Positions 1 to 5,770 of a DNA stretch of 5,807 bases are shown piece after piece; the first letter of the stretch is position 1, and each line of letters begins with the position of its first letter. Below the pieces are notes generated by a model. The model did not search any database, was not told the DNA's origin, and saw nothing but the letters and a program-made list of their open reading frames with translations. The stretch is from contig DQHS01000054.1 in assembly GCA_003524365.1 (NCBI GenBank), positions 3,626 to 9,432 of the forward strand, written 5' to 3'. The position numbers and the translations under genes are program-made. Origin of the DNA: Cellvibrio sp. Its GTDB lineage: Bacteria > Pseudomonadota > Gammaproteobacteria > Pseudomonadales > Cellvibrionaceae.

Positions 1-342
1 GCCAACAAAATTGGCCATTACATGGCAGTGACTTCCGAGTTGAATGAAGCTGGCAGTGAGCGAACCTATAAAGTGTTTGGCGAAGTTTTCTTTCGCTCGG
101 CGGATATGTTTGTGCGCGGTTTTGATCTGAAAGAAAAATTACCCAAAGTCACCATCGATTTAACCCACGCGCATTTTTGGGATATCACCTCAGTTGCCGC
201 ATTGGATAAAGTCGTGCTGAAATTCCGTAAAGAAGGCATTGAAGTGAATGTAATCAATATGAACAAAGCCACCACTACAATTGTGGATGATTTTGGTGTG
301 CACCATAAACCGGAAGAAATTACACAGGTGATGGGGCATTAG
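1..342 (+). CDS. SulP-family anion transporter, C-terminal STAS domain (5' partial)
   Basis: The reading frame is open from the first base of the window (ANKIGHYMAVTSEL...), so this is the tail of a longer gene and the ATG at 22 is probably internal. The visible 113 residues form one STAS domain: an initial beta segment (TYKVFGEVFFRSADMF), then KVTIDLTHAHFWDITSVAALDKVVLKFRKEGIEVNVINMN, ending in a short tail after DDFGVH. The sequence around HFWDITSVAALD corresponds to the conserved loop and helix of STAS domains fused to SulP permeases, which in known members import sulfate, bicarbonate or dicarboxylates across the inner membrane. The transmembrane part lies outside the window, so the substrate cannot be judged. 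A stand-alone STAS protein is less likely because the frame continues upstream without a start or ribosome binding site. Confidence 0.82.
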   Translation, partial: ANKIGHYMAVTSELNEAGSERTYKVFGEVFFRSADMFVRGFDLKEKLPKVTIDLTHAHFWDITSVAALDKVVLKFRKEGIEVNVINMNKATTTIVDDFGVHHKPEEITQVMGH

Positions 343-366
343 TAAGGTAGTTGCGCAGGAAGAAAA

Positions 367-406
367 AGCAGTTGTCTGGCTGCGCTTATACAGTCGGACA
401 ACTGCT
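367..406. terminator. Strong hairpin after the SulP gene, terminator-like on the minus strand
   Basis: AGCAGTTGTC (367-376) and GACAACTGCT (397-406) are perfect 10-bp inverted arms. The stem can be extended inward with two wobble pairs to 380/393, leaving a 12-nt loop. On the plus strand the hairpin is followed by ATATTGAGC, not a T-run, so it is not a classic terminator for the SulP gene. Read on the minus strand it is followed by TTTTCTTCC, which is terminator-like, although no minus-strand gene feeds into it within the window. It may still act as a transcript-end hairpin for the 1-342 gene. Confidence 0.5.
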
Positions 407-454
407 ATATTGAGCAAAAAAAGTTGTGATTAAATTGAACAATAAAAACTGATT

Positions 455-472
455 TATAATTATATTTAGGAG
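455..472 (+). promoter_or_regulatory. Possible -10 box and ribosome binding site for the 478 gene
   Basis: A perfect TATAAT lies at 455-460 in a very AT-rich stretch, and AGGAG at 468-472 sits 5 bases before the ATG at 478. The Shine-Dalgarno is convincing and fixes the start. The -10 call is weak: no good -35 is found at 16-18 bp spacing, and a transcript starting near 467 would have almost no leader before the AGGAG. Confidence 0.35.
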
Positions 473-477
473 TTTAT

Positions 478-1809
478 ATGCTTTCCAAGCCATGGACATA
501 TGCTAGAAATATTGTGTTTTCTATTGTTGGGCTGATTGTTATTGTAGTTTTGGCATTTATTGCAGTTAATATTAAAGATCAATCGCCTTCAGCAACTGCA
601 TTAGAATTCCAGCAATCATTGGAAAATAGAACATCAGTTGATGTGGCAGATAATGGATATATTTATTTGTTGGGGTTTGACGCTGCAAAGGATCTGGATC
701 CCAATATTGTTGGGCAGGAACGTATTAAATGGTCAAATGAAGTTATTCGGCCGACAACAGGAGAATTTCTGAGTTTCCCTGACGCGCACTATAGTTTTGA
801 AAAAGAACTGTCCAAAAAATTTAAGAAAATTATCGACGCTTGTGTACAGATAGACTCTGATTGCATGAGCGGTATTCATAATGATCGAGAGTTAATTCAG
901 CAGTCGTCACAAGAGATTGCATGGAAGGTTGATCGTTACCTACAATTAATTTCATATCCAGCGTGGCTAGAATTAGCTAAGGTGGATATCCATCTACCAC
1001 TACCTAGCTTTGGCGATGTAATGAAAACGCAGCGGATTAGCTTTGTTCATGCGTTTGCTACAGAAAATAATAAAACTATCGTTGAATTACTCGACAAAGA
1101 TCTGCGCTTTTGGCGCACAGTGTTAAAAAATACCGACATGCTAATTGCAAAGATGATTGCGGTGGCTGCGATCAAAAACAATTTTTCATGGACTAATTAC
1201 TATTTTCTAGGATTAGATGTCGATAATAAATCTGAATTTTTGCCCACGAAATTGAGGCAGCCATTTACTGATGAGGAGCTATCAATGCGTCGTTGTTTGA
1301 TTGGTGAGTGGTTTTTTTATGCGGGCGCCATTGATCAACCAAATGCAATTGATATTGATAATATTACGGGTAAGTTATTATTTATGCTGTCATATCAAAA
1401 ACAAGACACAATAAATATGCTGGTTGAATCCTTGCATGCAATGCAGCGAGAGATTGATGTTCCATTAGCGGATTTTGAGGCTGCGTTAACGCAACACTCA
1501 TATTTAACGCCACCAAAAAAAACAATAATCTACTATCTTACTCATCCCTATAATATTGTGGGAAATATATTGAAGGATCTAGCGCCGCCCAGTATGTATG
1601 TGAATTATGTTGCGCGCAGCAAAGATTTAGAGACATTCCGGCGTGGACTTTTATTCAGCATTGAAAAAATGGATGTAGCTATCAATGCACAGAGCCAGCA
1701 TGTTAGCTCCTACCATAGCAAACCTTTCATGGTAGATCAGACTAAAAAATCCGTGACGGTTACTGGTCTAAGTAACGATGATAAGTCGCAACAAACATAC
1801 TTTTATTAA
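478..1809 (+). CDS. Membrane-anchored protein of unknown function (443 aa)
   Basis: I do not recognise a characterised family. One hydrophobic segment (about residues 11-31, NIVFSIVGLIVIVVLAFIAV) follows a basic N-terminus (K4, R10), consistent with a single N-terminal anchor and a large periplasmic domain. Recognisable blocks are DNGYIYLLGFDAAKDLDP (58-75), a short cysteine pair C122/C129 that could form a disulfide, the helix-rich core DLRFWRTVLKNTDMLIAKMIAVAAI (208-232), and a C-terminal HSKPFMVDQTKKSVTVTGL segment. My impression is that unannotated proteobacterial proteins with these blocks exist, but no function can be assigned. The start is supported by AGGAG 5 bases upstream. Sampled stretches are only about 33-38% GC against about 53% in a sampled stretch of the CBM6 glucanase, so base composition differs from that neighbour and may reflect separate acquisition. 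It shares strand with both flanking genes, but the spacing (135 bp before, 47 bp after) does not show an operon. Confidence 0.75.
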   Translation: MLSKPWTYARNIVFSIVGLIVIVVLAFIAVNIKDQSPSATALEFQQSLENRTSVDVADNGYIYLLGFDAAKDLDPNIVGQERIKWSNEVIRPTTGEFLSFPDAHYSFEKELSKKFKKIIDACVQIDSDCMSGIHNDRELIQQSSQEIAWKVDRYLQLISYPAWLELAKVDIHLPLPSFGDVMKTQRISFVHAFATENNKTIVELLDKDLRFWRTVLKNTDMLIAKMIAVAAIKNNFSWTNYYFLGLDVDNKSEFLPTKLRQPFTDEELSMRRCLIGEWFFYAGAIDQPNAIDIDNITGKLLFMLSYQKQDTINMLVESLHAMQREIDVPLADFEAALTQHSYLTPPKKTIIYYLTHPYNIVGNILKDLAPPSMYVNYVARSKDLETFRRGLLFSIEKMDVAINAQSQHVSSYHSKPFMVDQTKKSVTVTGLSNDDKSQQTYFY

Positions 1810-1818
1810 ACCTATGGA

Positions 1819-1846
1819 TGTTGGTTTACCAAAACAACAATTGTTG
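1819..1846. promoter_or_regulatory. Hairpin overlapping a 12-bp palindrome just before the AraC-type gene
   Basis: TGTTGGTTT (1819-1827) pairs with AAAACAACA (1831-1839) in 8 of 9 positions around an ACC loop. The perfect palindrome CAACAATTGTTG (1835-1846) overlaps its right arm and ends 10 bases before the regulator's ATG. The position fits an operator, for example for autoregulation, or a weak hairpin ending the preceding transcript. There is no T-run after it, which argues against a standard intrinsic terminator. Function is inferred from position and symmetry only. Confidence 0.3.
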
Positions 1847-1856
1847 ACTCATAATT

Positions 1857-3002
1857 ATGAAAACACCCATCTTCAACATCCATGATCTAATCCTCGTGCT
1901 CACCCTCGCTGTCTGCGTGCTGCTGGTGATTTTTCAGTGGGTGCTATCCAAACAAAAAGCCATAGCATCGCAGTTGTTGTCGGGATTTTTTGTGTGCGTG
2001 GGTGCGAGTGCACTGTGTAATTTGTTGCTGTGGAATGACTATATTGGTTTGCACAGTGAATTGGTGAAAATGCTGTTGTCACTGGGATTAGTGACGGCGG
2101 TGGTGGGCAAAAGTGTATGTTTGTATTTGTATGTGGTGGCGATTACGCGCGCTAACTTTTCGCTGCGTGCCAAAGATGCTCTGCATTTATTGAATTTATT
2201 TGCGGTTGTTGGATGGGTGTTATGGGGTGGCGTGGATAGTGACCGCTTGCGCTTTCAGTCTATTACTCACACAGAATACTCCATACAGCTCACTAATTAT
2301 TTATGGCACTACCTGAAATTTTTACCGGTGGCTTATGCCTTTACGGCCGCACTCGAAATTTATCGCTACAAACAACAACTAAAAGAATTCTATTCAAGTT
2401 TAAGTTTGCAAGGACCTTATTGGTTGTTATTGCTGACGCTGGGTTTTGCATTGAATTGGTTCTGGTCTCTTGCCGTACATTTGCTCGGGCAGACAGTGAG
2501 TTTTTCCATCGCCGATAGTTTTGGCATCTTCGATAATTACATCACTTTTTTGCTGGTCAATGCCCTGTTCGTGTACAGCTTGTTGTATGCACATCAATTG
2601 CTGGAAACCAAAGAAAAACCCAAAGAAAAAGAAGTAGCAGTGCCGGTAGAAATATCACCCGATGCCATTGCTCGCATTCGCAATACCATGGAGAAGCATC
2701 AGCTGTATTTAAAACAAAATTTGAACATTGAAGATTTTGCGCGGCAGGTGGGTATTCATTTCCGCGAGGTATCCAGCATTATCAATAAAGAATTCAATAC
2801 AAATTTTTTTGAGTTTGTAAATGAGTATCGCGTGAATCGTGCAAAACAAATGCTGCTTGACCCGCAGTATGCCCAGATGACCATTCTGGATATTTTGTTG
2901 GAGTCCGGCTTTAACAGTAAATCGTCGTTTCACAGGTTTTTTAAGCGTTATACGGGGATGTCGGCGGCGGAGTTTAGAAAACAAACATCCGCTGCCGAAT
3001 AA
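1857..3002 (+). CDS. AraC-family transcriptional regulator with seven-TM N-terminal domain
   Basis: The 381-residue protein has two parts. Residues 1-245 contain about seven hydrophobic segments (roughly 10-30, 37-58, 72-95, 108-124, 146-165, 188-208, 222-245), so the N-terminus lies in the inner membrane. A charged linker (TKEKPKEKE, 251-259) leads to an AraC/XylS DNA-binding domain at about 270-378. That domain has two helix-turn-helix units: NIEDFARQVGIHFREVSSIINKEF (290-313), and TILDILLESGFNSKSSFHRF (342-361) with the signature continuation FKRYTGMSAAEFRK. It is therefore probably a membrane-bound sensor that binds DNA directly. There is no Shine-Dalgarno, but an in-frame TGA at 1845-1847 lies four codons before the ATG, so 1857 is the only reasonable start. 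It converges with the two glucanase genes and could control them; ligand and targets are unknown. Confidence 0.88.
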   Translation: MKTPIFNIHDLILVLTLAVCVLLVIFQWVLSKQKAIASQLLSGFFVCVGASALCNLLLWNDYIGLHSELVKMLLSLGLVTAVVGKSVCLYLYVVAITRANFSLRAKDALHLLNLFAVVGWVLWGGVDSDRLRFQSITHTEYSIQLTNYLWHYLKFLPVAYAFTAALEIYRYKQQLKEFYSSLSLQGPYWLLLLTLGFALNWFWSLAVHLLGQTVSFSIADSFGIFDNYITFLLVNALFVYSLLYAHQLLETKEKPKEKEVAVPVEISPDAIARIRNTMEKHQLYLKQNLNIEDFARQVGIHFREVSSIINKEFNTNFFEFVNEYRVNRAKQMLLDPQYAQMTILDILLESGFNSKSSFHRFFKRYTGMSAAEFRKQTSAAE

Positions 3003-3005
3003 ATA

Positions 3006-3032
3006 TGGATACCCGCGTTCGCGGGTATGACG
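3006..3032 (+). repeat. 27-bp dispersed palindrome, copy 1 (TGGAT...ATGACG)
   Basis: A perfect 9-bp inverted repeat (ATACCCGCG / CGCGGGTAT, 2-nt centre TT) is framed by TGG on the left and GACG on the right. It begins 4 bases after the regulator's stop codon. It faces copy 2 in opposite orientation 27 bp away, so the two make an inverted pair in the convergent gap. It resembles REP-like intergenic elements common in proteobacteria. Confidence 0.85.
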
Positions 3033-3059
3033 AAAAATACAGTTGAATGGCAAATGTTT

Positions 3060-3086
3060 CGTCACTCCTGCGAACGCAGGAGTCCA
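3060..3086 (-). repeat. 27-bp dispersed palindrome, copy 2 (reverse orientation)
   Basis: ACTCCTGCG / CGCAGGAGT with AA centre, framed by CGTC and CCA, is the reverse orientation of the unit. It ends 5 bases past the stop codon of the glucanase at 3092-4132. Together with copy 1 it fills most of the 89-bp gap between convergent genes, where paired hairpins could act as transcript ends for both strands. Confidence 0.85.
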
Positions 3087-3091
3087 GATGT

Positions 3092-4132
3092 TTATTTATT
3101 GTTGCGACCTACGAGTGCCAGTCCACCTAGTAATACTAACCACAATAAATTCACTGCACCGCCTCCACCCGAACCCCCACCGCTAGTCGCTTTGGACGTT
3201 GCGGTTGATGATGTTGATACTGCAGTAGAACTTGCTGCCACACTCGCAGCAATACTGCTCGCGGCGATTGAACTTGGCGCAGCACTTGATGCGGCGATCG
3301 AGCTTGCTGCTGAACTTGAAACCGCAACTGAACTCACACTTGAACTGCTTGCAGGTTCATCGGCGGCTGGAGTACCGCTAAAACCAGTCGCGTTTTCTTT
3401 GGTTAATGCGAGCACCAAAATACCGTCTTTAATCACCACGTTTTCCGGTGCAAAATCCACGCGGTTGGTATCAAAGCTCCAATTGGCTTTACCCCAGCGT
3501 GCGCTGTCGAGCGTGTTGAAATCATCGCGCCAACCACCTTCAAATTGTTTGGTGACGGTGTTGTAAGTTTTGTACTCGATGTAATTTACAAATTGATAAA
3601 CAGGAAGTACGGAATCATCCCAAGCGCCAACCCAAGGCACTGATTCGGATGACCAAATATTAAAACGCAATGACTGTGGATTGGTGAGACTGGTCACTGT
3701 GCTGGTGCCGGTGATGCGGCGCACTTCTACGCCATCTAAATACCAGGCAACGTAATCGGGTGTCCATTCCACTACATAGGTGTGATAGGCATCGGCGAGT
3801 GATGTATTAGCCACATGTGTTTGTTCGGTGTGAATGGTCGGGCGCGAGCTACCGAGAATAATGTTGCTCTGCCACTCGGTCGCATTATTTTTGCCGAACA
3901 CTTCAATATCAATTTCTTCCCAAAAGGTATTACCCACTTCCGAACCGTTTTTGTAAGTGAAGAAGGTAGATAACACACCGCTGGCGTTGGCAACACGCAT
4001 GCGTATTTCATAGCGGCCATACAAATAGCTATCGCTGGAATAAATTTCCGCGCCTTTGTAGGCCTTGGCATTAACAAGACTGGCAACCAGACTCGTGGTG
4101 ACCGCTAAGAAAACACATAACATACGACGCAT
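3092..4132 (-). CDS. Secreted, circularly permuted GH16 beta-glucanase (lichenase type) with GlyGly-CTERM-like tail
   Basis: Predicted endo-1,3-1,4-beta-glucanase of 346 residues. A signal peptide (1-22, MRRMLCVFLAVTTSLVASLVNA) is followed by the GH16 core. WEEIDIE (71-77) gives the ExDxE motif, E73 as expected nucleophile and E77 as acid/base. Conserved strands follow: YHTYVVEWTPDYVAWYLDG (116-134) and LRFNIW (155-160). Residues 201-244 (WRDDFNTLDSARWGKANW...NVVIKDGILVLALT) match the N-terminal part of Bacillus lichenases, as in the permuted Fibrobacter succinogenes enzyme. A Ser/Ala linker (261-317) and a Gly-rich stretch (318-325) lead to a hydrophobic helix and GRNNK end, like GlyGly-CTERM sorting tails. 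The start at 4132 is chosen because TGAGG lies 8 bases upstream and a signal peptide follows at once. The frame stays open to 4312, but that extension runs through a terminator and a repeat. Lichenan or mixed-linkage glucan is the likely substrate, not proven. Confidence 0.9.
   Translation of the reverse strand: MRRMLCVFLAVTTSLVASLVNAKAYKGAEIYSSDSYLYGRYEIRMRVANASGVLSTFFTYKNGSEVGNTFWEEIDIEVFGKNNATEWQSNIILGSSRPTIHTEQTHVANTSLADAYHTYVVEWTPDYVAWYLDGVEVRRITGTSTVTSLTNPQSLRFNIWSSESVPWVGAWDDSVLPVYQFVNYIEYKTYNTVTKQFEGGWRDDFNTLDSARWGKANWSFDTNRVDFAPENVVIKDGILVLALTKENATGFSGTPAADEPASSSSVSSVAVSSSAASSIAASSAAPSSIAASSIAASVAASSTAVSTSSTATSKATSGGGSGGGGAVNLLWLVLLGGLALVGRNNK
3182..3352 (-). repeat. Ser/Ala-rich low-complexity linker coding repeat
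   Basis: This stretch encodes residues 261-317 of the downstream glucanase, almost only Ser, Ala, Thr, Val and Ile with imperfect SSIAAS-type repeats. Such flexible linkers separate catalytic domains from C-terminal modules in secreted cellvibrio-type enzymes, and the Fibrobacter permuted glucanase also carries a Ser-rich repeat after its core. The DNA repetition makes length variation between strains likely. It also produces a long antisense open frame that is not a gene. Confidence 0.75.
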
Positions 4133-4177
4133 AACATTTACCTCAGTTACAAAAATAATGTAGAAAAATAACACGAT

Positions 4178-4221
4178 AAAAAAATAAAAAAGGGGGCGGC
4201 GACAGGGTGTCCCCAACCCCC
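4178..4221 (-). terminator. Rho-independent terminator downstream of the CBM6 glucanase gene
   Basis: Read on the minus strand, GGGGG (4221-4217) pairs with CCCCC (4196-4192). An inner stem GACA/TGTC (4211-4208 with 4204-4201) caps a CCC loop, with a GG/CC pair, a G-U wobble and small bulges between. It is followed directly by TTTTTTATTTTTTT (4191-4178). The GC stem plus long T-run is a textbook intrinsic terminator for the gene ending at 4288. It lies 46 bases upstream of the next glucanase start, so that gene probably needs its own promoter within the AT-rich 4133-4177 or read-through. Confidence 0.85.
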
Positions 4222-4253
4222 AAAGGGAGAAACTTTCAATAATCTGTACAACC

Positions 4254-4280
4254 TGGATACCTGCGTACGCAGGTATGACG
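4254..4280 (+). repeat. 27-bp dispersed palindrome, copy 3
   Basis: ATACCTGCG / CGCAGGTAT around a TA centre makes a perfect 20-bp palindrome framed by TGG and GACG. It is a single copy in the 3' region of the CBM6 glucanase gene, 7 bases past its stop codon. Read in the frame of the downstream glucanase it translates as VIPAYAGIQ, a familiar artefact of such repeats. Confidence 0.85.
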
Positions 4281-4287
4281 AAGAATG

Positions 4288-5478
4288 TTAGATTTTTGTC
4301 AGCTTGATCCAATCAATATTAAAGCCGCCGCTGTTGGCATAAATCGCCAAACTTTGCACACCGGCATTCAGATAAATATTGTGGCTGATGGTCTGGTAGT
4401 TACCCCAGCCGCCGGTGTTGGGCACGCTGATGGTGCCCAAACCGACACCGTTGCGATCCAAGGTGAATTGCGCTGTTGTGAGCGCTGAGGCCACGCGGTA
4501 TTCCACTTTGTAAGTGCCGGTTTGCGGAATGTTTACATTGTTGTATTTGAACCACTCGCCCGCATCGATATAACCCACGGTGCCACCGGATACGGTGACG
4601 CTACCGCCCACTTCATTAAAGCTTTCCGCCTGAATGGTGATAGACGCAGCGGGCGCACTGCTACTGCTGCCACCACCAGTGCCGCCATCAGCCGGAGGTG
4701 TGCCGGTATAACCCGTCTGACCTTCGCGTGTTAATGCGAGCACAAGTATCCCGTTTTTCACCACCACATTGTTGGGATCAAAATCGGCGAGGTTTTCGCC
4801 AAAGGTCCAGTTGGCTTTGTTCCAGCGGTTGCTATCGAAACTGTTGAAGTCATCGCGCCAGCCAGTGCCGAAACTGTTGGTTGCCGCCACATAGGGTTTG
4901 TATTCAATGTAATTCACAAATTGGTACACGGGCAGGATATTGGGGTTCCACGCGCCGACCCATTCGGCAATATTGGCGGCCCAAAGGTTAAAACGCAGAT
5001 CTTGCGGGCTGGTCAGGCCGGTCACAAACTGGCCGCCATTAATGCGACGAACCTGGGTGCCATTCACAAACCAGGCGATGTAATTCGGCGTCCATTCCAG
5101 CACATAGGTGTTGTAGCCGTCGCCCAGCGAATAGGGCATGGTGTGCACACCTTCGGTTTTGGTGGTGGGCCGATTGGTGCCGATAATCACATTGCTTTGC
5201 CATTGGGTGGCATTGTTCTTACCGAAGATTTCGATATCAATTTCTTCCCAAAATACGCCCGGTTGCTCGGAGCCATTTTTGTAAGTGAAGAAAGTGGACA
5301 GCACCCCACTTCCCTTGGCGACACGCATACGCATTTCGTAACGGCCGTATTTATAGGTTTGCTTCGAGTAAATTTCTGCCGCCTTATAAGGCTTGGCAGT
5401 AGCGGTGCTGGTGGCGGTAAAACCGATCAGGGTGGCGAGCGCAAAGAGCACGCCGGTATAGCGATTGAGTTTGAACAT
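4288..5478 (-). CDS. Secreted, circularly permuted GH16 beta-glucanase (lichenase type) with C-terminal CBM6
   Basis: Predicted 396-residue endo-1,3-1,4-beta-glucanase. The signal peptide spans about 1-28 (ending TATSTATA). The GH16 core has WEEIDIE at 77-83, placing the catalytic pair at E79 and E83, with conserved YNTYVLEWTPNYIAWFVNG (122-140) and LRFNLW (161-166). Residues 207-250 (WRDDFNSFDSNRWNKANW...NVVVKNGILVLALT) are the segment that lies N-terminal in Bacillus lichenases, so the domain is circularly permuted like the Fibrobacter enzyme. A Gly/Ser linker (264-278) leads to a CBM6-type beta-sandwich at 280-396: IQAESF, GYIDAGEWFKY, GGW (W358) and GGFNIDWIKL with N387, the last two matching ligand-binding positions in known CBM6 domains. 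AAAGGT 8 bases upstream supports the start. The core is closely similar to the neighbouring glucanase, for example GVLSTFFTYKNGSE is identical, so they are paralogues. Expected to be exported and released, binding glucan through CBM6. Confidence 0.93.
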   Translation of the reverse strand: MFKLNRYTGVLFALATLIGFTATSTATAKPYKAAEIYSKQTYKYGRYEMRMRVAKGSGVLSTFFTYKNGSEQPGVFWEEIDIEIFGKNNATQWQSNVIIGTNRPTTKTEGVHTMPYSLGDGYNTYVLEWTPNYIAWFVNGTQVRRINGGQFVTGLTSPQDLRFNLWAANIAEWVGAWNPNILPVYQFVNYIEYKPYVAATNSFGTGWRDDFNSFDSNRWNKANWTFGENLADFDPNNVVVKNGILVLALTREGQTGYTGTPPADGGTGGGSSSSAPAASITIQAESFNEVGGSVTVSGGTVGYIDAGEWFKYNNVNIPQTGTYKVEYRVASALTTAQFTLDRNGVGLGTISVPNTGGWGNYQTISHNIYLNAGVQSLAIYANSGGFNIDWIKLTKI

Positions 5479-5556
5479 AGCGAATACCTTTATCTTATTT
5501 ATTAGAGGTAATAATCAGAAACGCTTTTGTCTGTAGTAGACCTTGTGGTGTGGCGA

Positions 5557-5576
5557 CTACGAGCTGCCTACGAGCT
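5557..5576. repeat. Direct repeat CTACGAGCT, 11-bp spacing
   Basis: CTACGAGCT occurs at 5557-5565 and again at 5568-5576, start to start 11 bp, about one helical turn. It lies 79-98 bases upstream of the CBM6 glucanase start. Direct repeats on one DNA face at this distance would suit an activator site, but two 9-mers alone could be chance. Confidence 0.4.
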
Positions 5577-5621
5577 TATACTCCCCAAATCGCCAAACCC
5601 GGTCGCACCAGTTTGCGCACT

Positions 5622-5684
5622 AAACCTGAAGTGGTGCGCAGTGAACCTGAAATGGTACGCAGTAAACGTAAAATGGTGAGTGGC
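5622..5684. repeat. Three-unit 21-bp degenerate tandem repeat
   Basis: Three consecutive 21-base units start at 5622, 5643 and 5664: AAACCTGAAGTGGTGCGC..., GAACCTGAAATGGTACGC..., AAACGTAAAATGGTGAGT.... The first two differ at three positions, while the third is more diverged. In one plus-strand frame they read as heptads KPEVVRS, EPEMVRS, KRKMVSG, but there is no start signal or plausible protein around them. Confidence 0.65.
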
Positions 5685-5720
5685 AGTTTAGGGGTAAGAA
5701 CTTTGGTGATATGTGCTCAA

Positions 5721-5747
5721 CGTCATCCCCACGAACGCGGGGATCCA
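5721..5747 (-). repeat. 27-bp dispersed palindrome, copy 4 (reverse orientation)
   Basis: ATCCCCACG / CGCGGGGAT around AA, framed by CGTC and CCA. One A/C mismatch interrupts the stem, making it the least perfect of the five copies. It forms an inverted pair with copy 5, 23 bp away, in the opposite arrangement to the pair at 3006-3086. Confidence 0.8.
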
Positions 5748-5770
5748 TAGGTAGTGGGCACGGTAAAAGC

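Noticed and set aside
2709..3065. Minus-strand open frame of 118 codons overlapping the regulator's end
   Set aside because: It lies antisense to the AraC DNA-binding domain and begins with translated repeat sequence (RHTRERGYPYL).
3027..3566. Plus-strand open frame of 179 codons with an Ala/Glu/Leu-rich middle
   Set aside because: It is antisense to the Ser/Ala linker of the glucanase and begins inside the 27-bp palindrome (RHSCERRSPDV is a typical repeat translation). It has no ribosome binding site.
3772..4086. Second minus-strand frame of 104 codons inside the downstream glucanase
   Set aside because: It overlaps the catalytic core in another frame and has no independent signals.
4921..5505. 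Plus-strand open frame of 194 codons
   Set aside because: It is the complement of the GH16 core coding region, with no recognisable protein features. The minus-strand gene is strongly supported.
5550..5750. Plus-strand open frame of 66 codons
   Set aside because: It translates the 21-bp tandem repeat and ends in a palindrome (RHPHERGDP). It has no ribosome binding site.
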